Translations under genes and position numbers: made by a program | Shown: positions 46,716 to 55,552 of the stretch, in pieces | Numbering within the stretch: the stretch's first letter is position 1 | How the letters are laid out: each line of letters opens with the position of its first letter | Source: Desulfoscipio sp. XC116 | Lineage (GTDB): Bacteria > Bacillota > Desulfotomaculia > Desulfotomaculales > Desulfallaceae | Assembly (NCBI RefSeq): GCF_039851975.1 | Contig: NZ_CP156660.1 | Location: 868,001 to 932,000, forward strand | Direction of reading: 5' to 3' | Length of the DNA: 64,000 nucleotides | The notes under the pieces: model-generated | The model's database searches: none | What the model saw: only the letters and a program-made list of their open reading frames with translations | Told to the model about the DNA's origin: nothing

Positions 46716-47684
46716 ATGAAATTTCGCATAACAGCATTCGCTTTAGCTGCAATCATGATGATAACGATGGGGCTTGCCGGTTGCGGCAGCAATTCCCCTT
46801 CGCAGTCCCCGTCCCCGGAGCAATCTTCGGGCGTACAGGCAAAAAACACCGTTACGGACGAACTTGGTCGTGAGGTAACGATTCCGGAAAATCCCCAAAA
46901 AATATTGGCGCTGACTTCCGCCGCCATGCAGGCACTTTTTAATATTGGCATTACACCGGTCGGAAAAGTTGATGACTACAAAGTTACGGAAGAAGGCATG
47001 GCACTGCCCTCTGTCGGAACGGCATCCAGTGTAAACATTGAAGCAGTTTACACGCTTCAACCCGATTTCATTATTGCAAGCAGCAGATTCCATGCCGCGC
47101 TTAAGGAAGAACTGGAGCAATCAGGGGCAGCCGTTTATTATTTTGATCCGGATAAGGTCGGTGATATTCCTGTAGTGGAAGTGACGGCGTACATTGGTAA
47201 GTTGCTAAATAAAGAAGACGTAGCCGAACAATATGTACAGTCGGTATATACTGCTGCGAATGAATTAAAAGAGAAGATAGCCTCTAAAACGGATATTAAA
47301 ACCGGGATTGTTATACAGGACGGTGACACCATCGTTGCGGCTCAAAATGCTTCTTCTTATGGTTCGATGCTTACTCTGTTGGGAATTGATAATATTGTAC
47401 CCGATAATCTTCCAAACGCAAAAAAATCTTCTTTTGTCCCCTTTGATGTTGAAACGATTATAGCAAGCAATCCGGATCTCGTTTTTATTATGACACCTAG
47501 TAAAGATGCCGAAAACAATAAAGCGATCTTGAAAAAATTCAAAAGCGATTCTCAGTGGGCGGCGCTGGATGCCGCGAAGAAAAATCAACTTTTAATCCTT
47601 CCATTTTCCGTTAACCCAAATAGGTCAACCCCTGAAATGATGGTCAAGGCAACGGCGGAAGCGGTTTTAAAAACCGCTAAATAG
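46716..47684 (+). CDS. BtuF/FhuD-type substrate-binding lipoprotein
   Basis: A 322-residue lipoprotein: signal helix and lipobox LAGC (Cys23), a Ser/Pro/Gln-rich tether, then the class III (helical-backbone) binding fold: VTDELGREVTIPENPQKILAL near residues 45-65, LQPDFIIASS, and NPDLVFIMTPS. These are marks of binding proteins for siderophores, heme or cobalamin. AAGGAGG precedes the ATG. It delivers substrate to the FecCD-type permease encoded next. A hairpin at 47777-47811 lies between the two genes. Confidence 0.88.
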   Translation: MKFRITAFALAAIMMITMGLAGCGSNSPSQSPSPEQSSGVQAKNTVTDELGREVTIPENPQKILALTSAAMQALFNIGITPVGKVDDYKVTEEGMALPSVGTASSVNIEAVYTLQPDFIIASSRFHAALKEELEQSGAAVYYFDPDKVGDIPVVEVTAYIGKLLNKEDVAEQYVQSVYTAANELKEKIASKTDIKTGIVIQDGDTIVAAQNASSYGSMLTLLGIDNIVPDNLPNAKKSSFVPFDVETIIASNPDLVFIMTPSKDAENNKAILKKFKSDSQWAALDAAKKNQLLILPFSVNPNRSTPEMMVKATAEAVLKTAK

Positions 47685-47776
47685 TTTAATTCCGGATGAA
47701 CAGATTCAGAGAGGATTTGAACGACAGCAGAAACCATCTTAACAGCAAGTGGTAAATAAATACCATTTAAGAATCT

Positions 47777-47811
47777 GTGGAACGATGGGATTGCATCTCC
47801 TCTCGTTCCAC
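47777..47811 (+). terminator. Intercistronic hairpin
   Basis: GTGGAACGA and TCGTTCCAC form a perfect 9-bp stem. The weak following T content (ATTATTT) suggests partial termination or mRNA processing, which would set a higher level for the lipoprotein than for the permease. Confidence 0.5.
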
Positions 47812-47892
47812 ATTATTTCAAGGCCGCAATTGATGGCGCAGCAAAATATTCCAACCATTATAAACTGTAAGTGAACGAGGTGACTTATCCGT

Positions 47893-48918
47893 TTGAATAA
47901 AATCGAAAAGCCTCCCACTCATCTAAAAGCATACCGATTGACAGTTATATTGATAGCGGCGGTCTTTCTGGTATTTGTAACTTTTTTTAGCATAGTAACC
48001 GGCACAATACAATTCTCTGCGCATGAAATAATAAGTTTACTGAAAGGAGAGCTGCAAGGAAGTCTAGCTAATCAAGTAATCTTTAATGTGCGAATGCCCA
48101 GAGTTTTTACCGGAGTATTTGTCGGAATGAATTTGGCGGTTGCGGGTGTTTTACTGCAAGGCATTTTACGCAACCCAATGGCTTCTCCCAACATCATTGG
48201 CGTCAATGCGGGAGCCGGGTTAGCCGCCGTGATTATTATGACTATATTGCCCGGAAAAATCGGCATGATTCCGCCTGCTTCTTTTTTTGGTGCTTTGCTG
48301 GCAGTATTGCTAATTTACATGCTTTCTACAACCTCGGGGAGTTCCGGTACCATATATATCATTTTAGCCGGTATTGCGGTTTCCAGTCTGCTAAGTGCGG
48401 TAACTTCAGCTTTGATGATGATTAACAGTGATATATTGGAAGTAACCTATTCCTGGTTACTTGGCAGTCTCTCGGGCCGAAGCTGGACGGCGGTGAGCAC
48501 GATTTGGCCATACAGTCTTATCGCCTTGACGGCGGCGCTGTTTATCAGCCCGAAAGTGAACCTTTTTGGATTGGGCGATGAAGTAGCCAGCAGTGTCGGT
48601 TTGCCAATTCGTTTATATAGAATTATCATCATGCTTACTTCGGCTGTTTTAGCGGGCAGTGCCGTGAGTGTCGCTGGAACAATCGGCTTTGTGGGCCTGA
48701 TTGCCCCTCATTCGGCAAGACTTTTAATTGGCAATGATCATCGTTATCTCGTCCCATTATCGGCAATACTGGGAGCTATTTTGCTTATCTTATCGGATAC
48801 AGTTGCAAGAACTATTTTTCAACCGGTTGAATTATCGGTGGGCATTATTACCTCGGTATTAGGAGCACCATTTTTCCTGTTGCTCTTATACAGGAAAGGA
48901 AAAGAAGGAAGATTTTAA
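47893..48918 (+). CDS. FecCD-family ABC transporter permease
   Basis: A 341-residue permease with about ten membrane helices. Family marks: RMPRVFTGVFVGMNLAVAGV near residues 57-76, LQGILRNPMASPNIIGVNAG near 79-98, WLLGSLSGRSW near 191-201 and the EAA-like region GTIGFVGLIAPHSARLLIG near 260-278. It forms the membrane channel with the FecE-type ATPase. TTG start with GAGGTGA upstream. Substrate is a metal complex of unknown kind. Confidence 0.88.
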   Translation: MNKIEKPPTHLKAYRLTVILIAAVFLVFVTFFSIVTGTIQFSAHEIISLLKGELQGSLANQVIFNVRMPRVFTGVFVGMNLAVAGVLLQGILRNPMASPNIIGVNAGAGLAAVIIMTILPGKIGMIPPASFFGALLAVLLIYMLSTTSGSSGTIYIILAGIAVSSLLSAVTSALMMINSDILEVTYSWLLGSLSGRSWTAVSTIWPYSLIALTAALFISPKVNLFGLGDEVASSVGLPIRLYRIIIMLTSAVLAGSAVSVAGTIGFVGLIAPHSARLLIGNDHRYLVPLSAILGAILLILSDTVARTIFQPVELSVGIITSVLGAPFFLLLLYRKGKEGRF

Positions 48919-48948
48919 TTATATTGTTAATCAAGGGGTGAGATTGCA

Positions 48949-49635
48949 ATGAAATTAATCACGATTTCCGGTCCCCCCTCCTCTGGAAAAACTTCAGTTT
49001 TGTTAAAAGCAATGGAGGAATTAAAGGACAAAAAGCTTAAAATCGGTGTACTGAAATTCGACTGCCTAACAACCGACGACGATAAACTATACGCGGCACA
49101 AAACATTGACAGCAGAGTTGGGCTATCAGGCAGCTTGTGTCCGGATCATTTTTTTGTAAGTAACATTGATGATTGCGTCGATTGGGGAATCAGGCATGCT
49201 TATGATATTTTAATCAGCGAGAGCGCCGGTCTGTGCAATAGGTGTTCCCCCCATATTAAAGGATGCACGGCAGTATGTGTTATCGATAACCTGATGGGTA
49301 TAAACACGCCCAAAAAAATCGGCCCCATGCTTAAGATGGCGGATATTATTGTGATTACTAAGGGAGATATTGTTTCACAGGCGGAAAGGGAGATCTTTGC
49401 TTTAAAAATCAGGCAGGCCAATCCGGATGGAATTATATTGCATGTTAACGGGATTACAGGTCAGGGAGCTGGAGAATTAGCAATATTGATAGAAAAATCC
49501 ACTCAGGTTGAAACGTTGAAAGGAAAAGAACTGAGAATAAGTATGCCGTCTGCTCTATGCTCCTATTGTCTTGGTGAAACGCAGATTGGAAAGGAAAAGC
49601 AAAAGGGAAATATAAGAAAAATGAATCTGGATTAG
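48949..49635 (+). CDS. HypB/UreG-like GTPase (CobW/HypB/UreG domain)
   Basis: A 228-residue P-loop GTPase. Walker A GPPSSGKTS near residues 8-16, LISESAGLCNRCSP near 86-99 and ITKGDIVSQ (guanine-specific TKGD) near 137-145. Related proteins (HypB, UreG) insert nickel into enzymes. Several Cys pairs (CNRC, CTAVC, C-terminal CSYC) offer metal sites. It follows the permease by 30 bases. It may pass imported metal to a target or to the ATPase encoded next. Confidence 0.8.
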   Translation: MKLITISGPPSSGKTSVLLKAMEELKDKKLKIGVLKFDCLTTDDDKLYAAQNIDSRVGLSGSLCPDHFFVSNIDDCVDWGIRHAYDILISESAGLCNRCSPHIKGCTAVCVIDNLMGINTPKKIGPMLKMADIIVITKGDIVSQAEREIFALKIRQANPDGIILHVNGITGQGAGELAILIEKSTQVETLKGKELRISMPSALCSYCLGETQIGKEKQKGNIRKMNLD

Positions 49636-49656
49636 GTTGGAAGGAAGTGATTTAAA

Positions 49657-50685
49657 ATGAGGGATTGTGTTCCATTGGAGAACTTAACGATAAAAAACTT
49701 ACTTGATACTTATCCGTACTCCAAGGAGTTTTTCGATATTAATGGTTTGCCAATTGATAGCTTAAGCAATACGGTCAAAAATTATATCTCTTCTCTTCCC
49801 TATGTATTTCTGGAAGACATGGGTGTTAATCGGGAAGGCTTACTCCAACGCTTCCTGGCTTTTATGGAGCGAATGGAGGATATCAGAAAAGAACGCTCCT
49901 TTAGTATCCATGATATTACTATTTTGGGCGGCAGAGATAAAAACGGTAAAACTGAAGAAATTGAATTAAAAATAAATATGGGCGAAATACTTTGCATTGT
50001 CGGTCCTACAGGCTCCGGAAAAAGCAGACTGCTTGCCGATATCGAGTGGATGGCACAAAGAGATACGCCCACCAAAAGACAAATATTAATCGACGGTTCT
50101 GTTCCGCCGGGAAATTGGCGTTTTTCAATTGAGCACAAGCTGGTAGCTCAACTATCTCAAAACATGAATTTCGTCATGGATATTTCCGTCAAAGACTTTA
50201 TAAAACTACATGCCCAAAGCCGAATGATTGACGATATTGAAAATAAAACACGGGAAATTATTGATCATGCAAATGACTTGTCCGGCGAGGTATTTGATTT
50301 ATATACGCCGCTCACTTCTTTAAGCGGCGGCCAATCCAGGGCCTTAATGGTGGCGGATACTGCCTTCTTAAGCACGTCCCCCATTGTGTTGATTGATGAA
50401 ATCGAAAATGCGGGGATTAGCCGAAAAAAAGCGTTGGAACTTCTGGTCGGTCAAAATAAAATTGTACTTATTGCTACGCATGATCCTCTCCTTGCCCTAA
50501 TGGGAAATAAAAGAATCGTTATCAAAAATGGTGGCATCAGGAATGTTATCGGAACCACATCAAATGAAAAAAAGTGCTTGATTCGGTTGACTGAAATAGA
50601 CAATGTTTTGTTGCGATACAGAGAAATGCTTCGTAATGGCGAGATGCTGGAAGATACTGAATATGAATTTCCTATTTCTTCTTGA
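49657..50685 (+). CDS. ABC-like ATPase with ScdA_N/DUF1858-like N-terminal domain
   Basis: A 342-residue soluble ATPase. Residues about 5-60 resemble the ScdA_N/DUF1858 helical domain (LENLTIKNLLDTYPYSKEFF) found with iron-sulfur and metal-centre proteins. The ATPase part has Walker A GPTGSGKSRLL near 112-122, signature LSGGQSRALM near 227-236, Walker B IVLIDEIENAG near 248-258 and an H-loop His in ATHDPLLAL. There is no membrane segment. With the GTPase before it, it looks like metallocentre-handling machinery rather than a transporter. Confidence 0.75.
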   Translation: MRDCVPLENLTIKNLLDTYPYSKEFFDINGLPIDSLSNTVKNYISSLPYVFLEDMGVNREGLLQRFLAFMERMEDIRKERSFSIHDITILGGRDKNGKTEEIELKINMGEILCIVGPTGSGKSRLLADIEWMAQRDTPTKRQILIDGSVPPGNWRFSIEHKLVAQLSQNMNFVMDISVKDFIKLHAQSRMIDDIENKTREIIDHANDLSGEVFDLYTPLTSLSGGQSRALMVADTAFLSTSPIVLIDEIENAGISRKKALELLVGQNKIVLIATHDPLLALMGNKRIVIKNGGIRNVIGTTSNEKKCLIRLTEIDNVLLRYREMLRNGEMLEDTEYEFPISS

Positions 50686-50710
50686 CAGAACCAGATAAGC
50701 TACATATAAT
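50682..50710 (+). promoter_or_regulatory. Consensus sigma-A promoter of the Cys-rich peptide gene
   Basis: TTGACA (50682-50687), 17 bases, TATAAT (50705-50710). It overlaps the stop codon of the preceding gene. A loose dyad (GTAAATAC...ATGTTTAC, 50719-50742) just downstream may be an operator. Confidence 0.85.
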
Positions 50711-50792
50711 TTGATTAAGTAAATACTAAATTAAATGTTTACCTTTATTTTACTAATGAAGTACAATGACATAACGGAATGGAGGTGTACAT

Positions 50793-50933
50793 ATGTGCGA
50801 TACTAATCAAAAAGACAAGTGCGGGTGTGAACATCCTGAATTGAAGCCCGCAAACGGCAAATGCAGTGCAGAACTAATTCAAAAATGTCATGGCAACACG
50901 CAAGAACATCCCTGCAAATCAGAGAAAAAATAA
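50793..50933 (+). CDS. 46-residue Cys/His-rich small protein
   Basis: ATG at 50793 with GGAGGTG six bases upstream. The peptide begins MCDTNQKDKCGCEHPE and has Cys2, Cys10, Cys12, Cys24, Cys32, Cys41 with three His, about half of them in C-x-C or C/H pairs. Charged and soluble, no signal peptide. The composition suggests a metal-binding (metallothionein-like or metallochaperone) peptide. A consensus promoter lies 80 bases upstream and a terminator directly downstream, so it forms its own strong transcript. No named family is recognised. Confidence 0.75.
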   Translation: MCDTNQKDKCGCEHPELKPANGKCSAELIQKCHGNTQEHPCKSEKK

Positions 50934-50943
50934 CATTGCCAAA

Positions 50944-50988
50944 ACAAAGCGGTTATCTTTGCTTCATTGCATAATCGCTTTGTTTTTT
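50944..50988 (+). terminator. Intrinsic terminator of the Cys-rich peptide gene
   Basis: ACAAAGCG and CGCTTTGT with extra pairs (GTTA/TAAT) form the stem, followed by TTTTT. Confidence 0.8.
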
Positions 50989-51013
50989 GTATGAAGTGAA
51001 AGAAGTGATTTGA

Positions 51014-51979
51014 TTGAATATTTTGGAAGTAGCGAATTTATCAAAAAAGTACAATGATTTTACAGCCGTTAAAGATGTCGCCTTTTCTGTTGAAGAAGAT
51101 GAAATTTTTGGGTTTCTGGGGCCGAATGGCGCAGGAAAAACAACGACTATAAATATGATTATCGGTCTGGCAAGACCGACTTCCGGCAGTATAACGCTGG
51201 CAGGGATAGACTGTGTAAAAAATACAAAGTTAGCGCAGCGTGTTATGGGGATCGTGCCTGACGAGAGTAATTTATATGATGATATGAATGGCTTTGAAAA
51301 TCTCTGTTTTTGCGCTTCCCTTTACGGGATGGGAAAAATGCAAAGAGAAAAAAAGGCACGTGAATTGCTTTTGGAATTTGACTTGGGGAAAACTGGTGAT
51401 CGTCCTTTTAAAGCATATTCCAAAGGGATGAAACGTAAGCTCACCATTGCTGCCGGAATTATCCACGAGCCTAAAATGCTTTTCATGGATGAACCAACCA
51501 CAGGTATCGACGTGGAAAGTGCGAAACAGATTCGTGAACTAGTTACTGGACTTAAACGGCGTGGAACAACGATTTTTTTAACTACACATTACATTGAGGA
51601 TGCGCAACGACTATGCGACCGAATTGCCTTTATCGTGGACGGGCGGATTGTCAAAATAGCGCCGGTAAATGAACTATTGAAAAATTCCCAGGCTGCAAGG
51701 CACATTGTGCACTTTGTTTTGAACGGCAGCGCGGCAGCGTTCGATGATGAGCTTAAGAAGCATTTTCCCGATTATAACTTTGAAGAGCAGGACGGCATTT
51801 GCGTTTGTTATGCCCATCAACCATTTTCTATTCTGCCGCTCGTAAGCTTTTTTGAAGAAAAAGGGCTTTCTGTTTATGAAGCTAAGAGCGTTTATCCTTC
51901 GCTGGAGGATGTCTTTGTAAAGATAACTGGGATTGAAGCAAAAAAGCTGGCAAAGGAAAAGGAAGGTGGTCGCAAATGA
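51014..51979 (+). CDS. ABC-2 type exporter ATPase
   Basis: A 321-residue CcmA/DrrA-type ATPase. Walker A GPNGAGKTTTINM near residues 36-48, PDESNLYDDMNGFENL (Q-loop region with D in place of Q), signature YSKGMKRKL near 136-144, Walker B MLFMDEPTTGID near 156-167 and H-loop TTHYIEDA. A C-terminal extension after residue 215 is usual for this class. TTG start. It overlaps the permease gene by four bases. Likely exports a drug, lipid or peptide. Confidence 0.86.
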   Translation: MNILEVANLSKKYNDFTAVKDVAFSVEEDEIFGFLGPNGAGKTTTINMIIGLARPTSGSITLAGIDCVKNTKLAQRVMGIVPDESNLYDDMNGFENLCFCASLYGMGKMQREKKARELLLEFDLGKTGDRPFKAYSKGMKRKLTIAAGIIHEPKMLFMDEPTTGIDVESAKQIRELVTGLKRRGTTIFLTTHYIEDAQRLCDRIAFIVDGRIVKIAPVNELLKNSQAARHIVHFVLNGSAAAFDDELKKHFPDYNFEEQDGICVCYAHQPFSILPLVSFFEEKGLSVYEAKSVYPSLEDVFVKITGIEAKKLAKEKEGGRK

Positions 51980-52710
51980 AAACATGGATTGCCTTTTGGA
52001 ACATATTAAAAAAGGATATGCAGAATTATTATCTAAAAGCCCCGAATATTAGTTGGGGATTGATTTTTCCTTTGGCCTGGACGCTTATGTTTTTTATTCG
52101 ATCCGAGCAAGCAGTCGATATAAATGAAATTCTTCCCGGCGTTATGGCAATGAGTATATTATTCGGAACGACTTCCATGCTGGCCGTCACTATTACTTTT
52201 GAACGTAAAGGTCGTTCCTTCGACAGGTTACTGCTCGCACCGGTCAGTCTTAATATAATGGTGCTTGCTAAAACCTTCGGTGCAATACTTTTTGGTATTA
52301 TAAACGCTTTTATACCTATTATGCTTTCTTCCTCTGTTATTAACTTTACAAATGTTAACTGGCTGATCGTTTTGTTAGCTGTTCTTCTTATTGCCGTGAG
52401 TTCAACTCTGCTGGGATTAGTGATTGCCACTTCCGCTAAAGAAGTATTTGAAGCGCAAACATTCTCTAATTTTTTCCGGTTTCCGATGCTTTTTTTATGT
52501 GGCCTATTCATACCGATAAATGATTTGCCTGTTTTTTTGCAGCCATTTTCCTATATCCTTCCTCTGACATATGGAACAGATGTATTAAATGAAGCCTTGC
52601 TTAATGCAGGGTTAATAAATATATGGGCTGATATAGCCGCATTGATTGGATTTACCGTGTTGCTATTTATTTTGAGCCTAAGCAACATAAATAAGAAATG
52701 GATATTATAG
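51976..52710 (+). CDS. ABC-2 type permease
   Basis: A 244-residue membrane protein with six hydrophobic segments. LIFPLAWTLMFFIRSEQ follows an amphipathic start, then TFERKGRSFDRLLLAPVSLN (the conserved intracellular loop of ABC-2 permeases) near residues 75-94, and LFLCGLFIPINDLPVFLQPFSYILPLTYG near the end, a hallmark of the family. The start codon overlaps the ATPase stop (ATGA). A REP-like repeat begins two bases after its stop. Confidence 0.85.
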   Translation: MKTWIAFWNILKKDMQNYYLKAPNISWGLIFPLAWTLMFFIRSEQAVDINEILPGVMAMSILFGTTSMLAVTITFERKGRSFDRLLLAPVSLNIMVLAKTFGAILFGIINAFIPIMLSSSVINFTNVNWLIVLLAVLLIAVSSTLLGLVIATSAKEVFEAQTFSNFFRFPMLFLCGLFIPINDLPVFLQPFSYILPLTYGTDVLNEALLNAGLINIWADIAALIGFTVLLFILSLSNINKKWIL

Positions 52711-52711
52711 A

Positions 52712-52736
52712 GAGTCGGGGGACGGTTCTTTGACTC
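52712..52736 (+). repeat. REP-like dispersed repeat, copy 4
   Basis: GAGTCGGGGGACGGTTCT followed by TTGACTC, then AAAAATGAAGGAGTCAAAGAA as in copy 1. It abuts the permease stop codon. Confidence 0.8.
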
Positions 52737-52810
52737 AAAAATGAAGGAGTCAAAGAAAGAATAGAGATTGACAATGGAGTGTTGGAGGATGGGGATGATG
52801 ATTTGCTTTA

Positions 52811-52884
52811 TTACTTTGACAGTAACTTACAAAGCACCTGTGCCATTTTCGCCCTGGTCGTTATACTCATGGGAGAAAGTTCGC
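52811..52884 (-). pseudogene. SLH-domain 3' end fragment
   Basis: The minus strand encodes ELSPMSITTRAKMAQVLCKL and then LSK before a stop, nearly the same as the end of the SLH fragment at 37297. Only about 23 codons remain. Confidence 0.7.
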
Positions 52885-53028
52885 AAATAAGGGTTCACAC
52901 CATTCAAAGATCTTTGTAAGACCACGTCCTTTGGATGCGAAACTTAAGTGATGGCCTCCTTTAGACAAAATAAAGGGTGCCCTCCCGGACCTGACCGGGG
53001 AATGCCGCCCATCTTTCGGCCTTTATTT

Positions 53029-53070
53029 CCGGAGGGAAGGCGGCCTCGGGCCGCCTTCCCTCCGGTTTTT
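53029..53070. terminator. 17-bp perfect hairpin with T-tract
   Basis: CCGGAGGGAAGGCGGCC, loop TCG, GGCCGCCTTCCCTCCGG, followed by TTTTT on the plus strand. It lies three bases past the stop of the minus-strand SLH fragment, whose terminator it could also be. Confidence 0.75.
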
Positions 53071-53073
53071 GGC

Positions 53074-53702
53074 CTATTTTACAAAGCCTTCGATAAACCG
53101 TATCAGGATCGTCGCAACCTCGGCACGGGATGCGCTGCCCTCCGGAGCCAGGGTGGTGGCGGTGCGTCTGGTGATCAGTCCTGCCGCATTTGCCCACTTC
53201 ATGGCCGGCTCCGCCCAAGCGCTGATGTCGGATGCATCGGTAAAGGAACTCAAATCAACTGTAATAAAGGCGCCGAACTTCATGTAGCTTGGATGGCCGC
53301 TTTTATATATTGTCCAGACTCCGGGGTATTCCGTCTTCAACGCCGCCGACCACGCGGTTATAGCGGCGGAGCCTTCCGGTACGACAGCGAGCGTGTCTTC
53401 CCAGACGATAGTCTCTCCGCCAATGCCGCGCGAGGCTTTTTCGAGAGCGGTTTTGGAGCCCGCGAGGGTTTCGCTGATTGCTTCGGCGTTTTCAGCGCCG
53501 TTTATATTTTGACGACAGGTATTATATGTTTGCCTCAGATAGTATCTGTATCGGCTATACTTAATTTAGTTCGCGTCGCGCGGGTCATTTTCGGTAAAAT
53601 ACGCGTTGCCAAACTTGTTGTTCCCGTATTTCGTGAAGTACTCGTTTTCGAGCTCGGTCAAAGCGGCTTGCTTTGCGTAGCAAAAGGAATATTGTTCAAA
53701 GG
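53074..53702 (-). pseudogene. C-terminal part of a secreted SLH protein with in-frame stop
   Basis: A single minus-strand frame runs over 200 codons without a start. The first part (PFEQYSFCYAKQAALTELEN...TENDPRDAN) ends in a TAA at 53566-53568. The same frame then continues (YYLRQTYNTCRQNINGAENA..., VVPEGSAAITAWSAALKTEY) and ends with a clear SLH repeat (SSFTDASDISAWAEPAMKWA; LAPEGSASRAEVATILIRFI). It is either two leftover pieces or one gene broken by a stop. The upstream end is cut by a REP-like repeat. Confidence 0.6.
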
Positions 53703-53712
53703 GTTAAAAGAT

Positions 53713-53737
53713 GAGTCAGAGAACCGTCCCCTGACTC
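53713..53737 (-). repeat. REP-like dispersed repeat, copy 5
   Basis: On the minus strand GAGTCAGGGGACGGTTCT followed by CTGACTC. It covers the last codons of the ABC-F gene, as copy 1 does for cooC. Confidence 0.8.
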
Positions 53738-55188
53738 TCAAGGCGCCGGTCTTTAATGGTATAGATCCTGTCTGCCACATTTTCCAGCAATCTTTGGTCA
53801 TGGGAAATGAACAGAATAGTTCCCGCATAATTTTTCATTAGTATTTCCAATGCTTCCACGCCGGGTAAGTCAAGAAAGTTGCCGGGTTCATCCATCAGCA
53901 GGATGTTATATTGCCCCAAAAGCATTTTGACCAACAATAATTTGATAATCTCTCCGCCGCTTAAAACCGATAATTTTTTTTGGATGTCATTTGGTGAAAA
54001 ACCCATGGAGGCAAGTACGGAACGAATTTCTGACTGCCGATAGTCGCAGTTTTCTTCCATAAACGACATGACTCCTTGATCGCGCCGGAATTTATAGCCG
54101 TTTTGGGCAAAGTAACCGATTTCCGCTTTTGGAGAAACAAAGATACCGGTTTCCCGATCCAAAATCATCCGCAGCAGCGTGGTCTTTCCCGCCCCGTTTC
54201 CGCCGGTGAAAGCCACTTTCCCTCCCAGCGGAATTTGAAAAGATGTCTTCTCAAACAGCACTTTATCGCCAAAACGCTTGTTGATTTCCGTTCCCATAAT
54301 GGGATAGGGATTATGCAGCGCCAGCGCCTTGCTTTGACGAAAGCGGATGGCCCGGGCTTTTTCAGGAGCTTGCACAGCACCCATGGTCTCTATGCGGTGT
54401 TCCATGGACTTGGCGGCATTGTAAAGGGTTTTTTGCTTGCTTCCCATTGTTTTTTGATGCCCAAGGCGGCCGCTGCTTTTGGTCATGTCTTTGGGAGCCG
54501 CTCCTTTTACTTTTTGCTCGACCTTGCGCGCCTGCTTGCGTTTATCTTTGGCGGCCCGTTCCAGACGGTCCCGCTCTGCAACAAATTGTTCATAGCGGAT
54601 TGCCAGATTTTGAAGTTCTTCCTCCTTCTGGCGGAGATAGTCGGAATAATTTCCCCAGTACTCTGTAATTTTACCGTCCTTCAGTTCCCAGATTTTATTC
54701 ACGACTTCATCGAGAAAGTAACGGTCATGGCTGATGATTAGCAATGCGCCTGAGAAATATTTGAGCTGACCGATCAAAAAGTCAATTCCCTCGCGGTCGA
54801 GGTGACAGGTAGGTTCATCGGCAAAGAGGCCATGCACCTGCCCGGAGAGTGCTTGGGCGACCTTCAGCCGGGTTTCTTCACCGCCGCTCATATTCTGTGT
54901 ATCCAGCCCGCTGACACCAAGCCTACCTATTAGAGAATAATCCACGGATTCCTGCACGGCAGTTTCCTCTAACTGCGGGATATACGCGAAATTCCCTGAG
55001 CGTTTTACCTTGCATCCGGGTGGAATTAATTCTCCAAGCAGCACTTTGAGCAAAGTGCTTTTCCCTGCTCCATTGCTGCCGACCAATCCGATACGGTCAT
55101 CATCATACAACGCCAGTTCCTTAATATTTAATACCTCGCGGCTTGTATATTCCACGCAAATATCATTTGCCTTTAATAACAATTCCAT
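53716..55188 (-). CDS. ABC-F ribosomal protection-type ATPase
   Basis: A 490-residue protein with two ATPase domains and no membrane segment. Domain 1: Walker [12 protein letters not shown] near 37-47, signature MSGGEETRL near 99-107, Walker [12 protein letters not shown] near 120-130. A charged linker of about 90 residues ([20 protein letters not shown]...) joins domain 2: [11 protein letters not shown] near 330, LSGGEIIKL near 409, [12 protein letters not shown] near 430. Such ABC-F proteins of the Vga/Lsa/Msr type dislodge ribosome-targeting antibiotics. The length and long linker fit. AGGAGG lies seven bases before the ATG. Attenuator-like hairpins and a leader peptide precede it. Its last residues (SQGTVL) come from the REP-like repeat. 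Confidence 0.86.
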   Translation of the reverse strand: MELLLKANDICVEYTSREVLNIKELALYDDDRIGLVGSNGAGKSTLLKVLLGELIPPGCKVKRSGNFAYIPQLEETAVQESVDYSLIGRLGVSGLDTQNMSGGEETRLKVAQALSGQVHGLFADEPTCHLDREGIDFLIGQLKYFSGALLIISHDRYFLDEVVNKIWELKDGKITEYWGNYSDYLRQKEEELQNLAIRYEQFVAERDRLERAAKDKRKQARKVEQKVKGAAPKDMTKSSGRLGHQKTMGSKQKTLYNAAKSMEHRIETMGAVQAPEKARAIRFRQSKALALHNPYPIMGTEINKRFGDKVLFEKTSFQIPLGGKVAFTGGNGAGKTTLLRMILDRETGIFVSPKAEIGYFAQNGYKFRRDQGVMSFMEENCDYRQSEIRSVLASMGFSPNDIQKKLSVLSGGEIIKLLLVKMLLGQYNILLMDEPGNFLDLPGVEALEILMKNYAGTILFISHDQRLLENVADRIYTIKDRRLESQGTVL

Positions 55189-55363
55189 AATTGATTCCTC
55201 CTGTTTTGAAATCGCATACTTTTATTGACTGAATCGCAAAGGAAATCCTGCGATTTAAACAGGAAGGTTTACATAAAGATACATTGCGATTCCTCCTGCA
55301 TTATCCCTTAACAAACGTTTAACCGGTAAAAGCTTTTTCCTAATTTGATGTTTGTTCCGGCAA

Positions 55364-55412
55364 TAAAAAATGCAGGCCGCAAGTCCACAATATGGGCTTT
55401 AGGTCTGCATTT
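55364..55412 (-). terminator. Attenuator hairpin in the ABC-F leader
   Basis: On the minus strand AAATGCAG.CC (55412-55402) pairs with GG.CTGCATTT (55378-55368), followed by TTTATT. It lies about 180 bases before the coding start and downstream of a leader peptide. Premature termination here would keep the resistance gene off until ribosomes stall. Confidence 0.7.
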
Positions 55413-55504
55413 TAGCGAGAAAAGACAAATATACAGATAGGAATAGCCTGCAACTGCTATATCTAGTCTGTTTCTATGTCCTGGTTCGTAAAGACAAACA
55501 CAAC

Positions 55505-55543
55505 AAAAAAGCCCACAATTGTGGAAGGACTTACTGCTTTTTT
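55505..55543 (-). promoter_or_regulatory. First leader hairpin of the ABC-F transcript
   Basis: On the minus strand AAAAAAGC ... CCACAATTGTGG ... GCTTTTTT: outer arms and an inner 12-bp palindrome, starting ten bases after the leader peptide stop. It may be a first terminator or an alternative pairing partner. Confidence 0.5.
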
Positions 55544-55552
55544 ATTGCCTGC

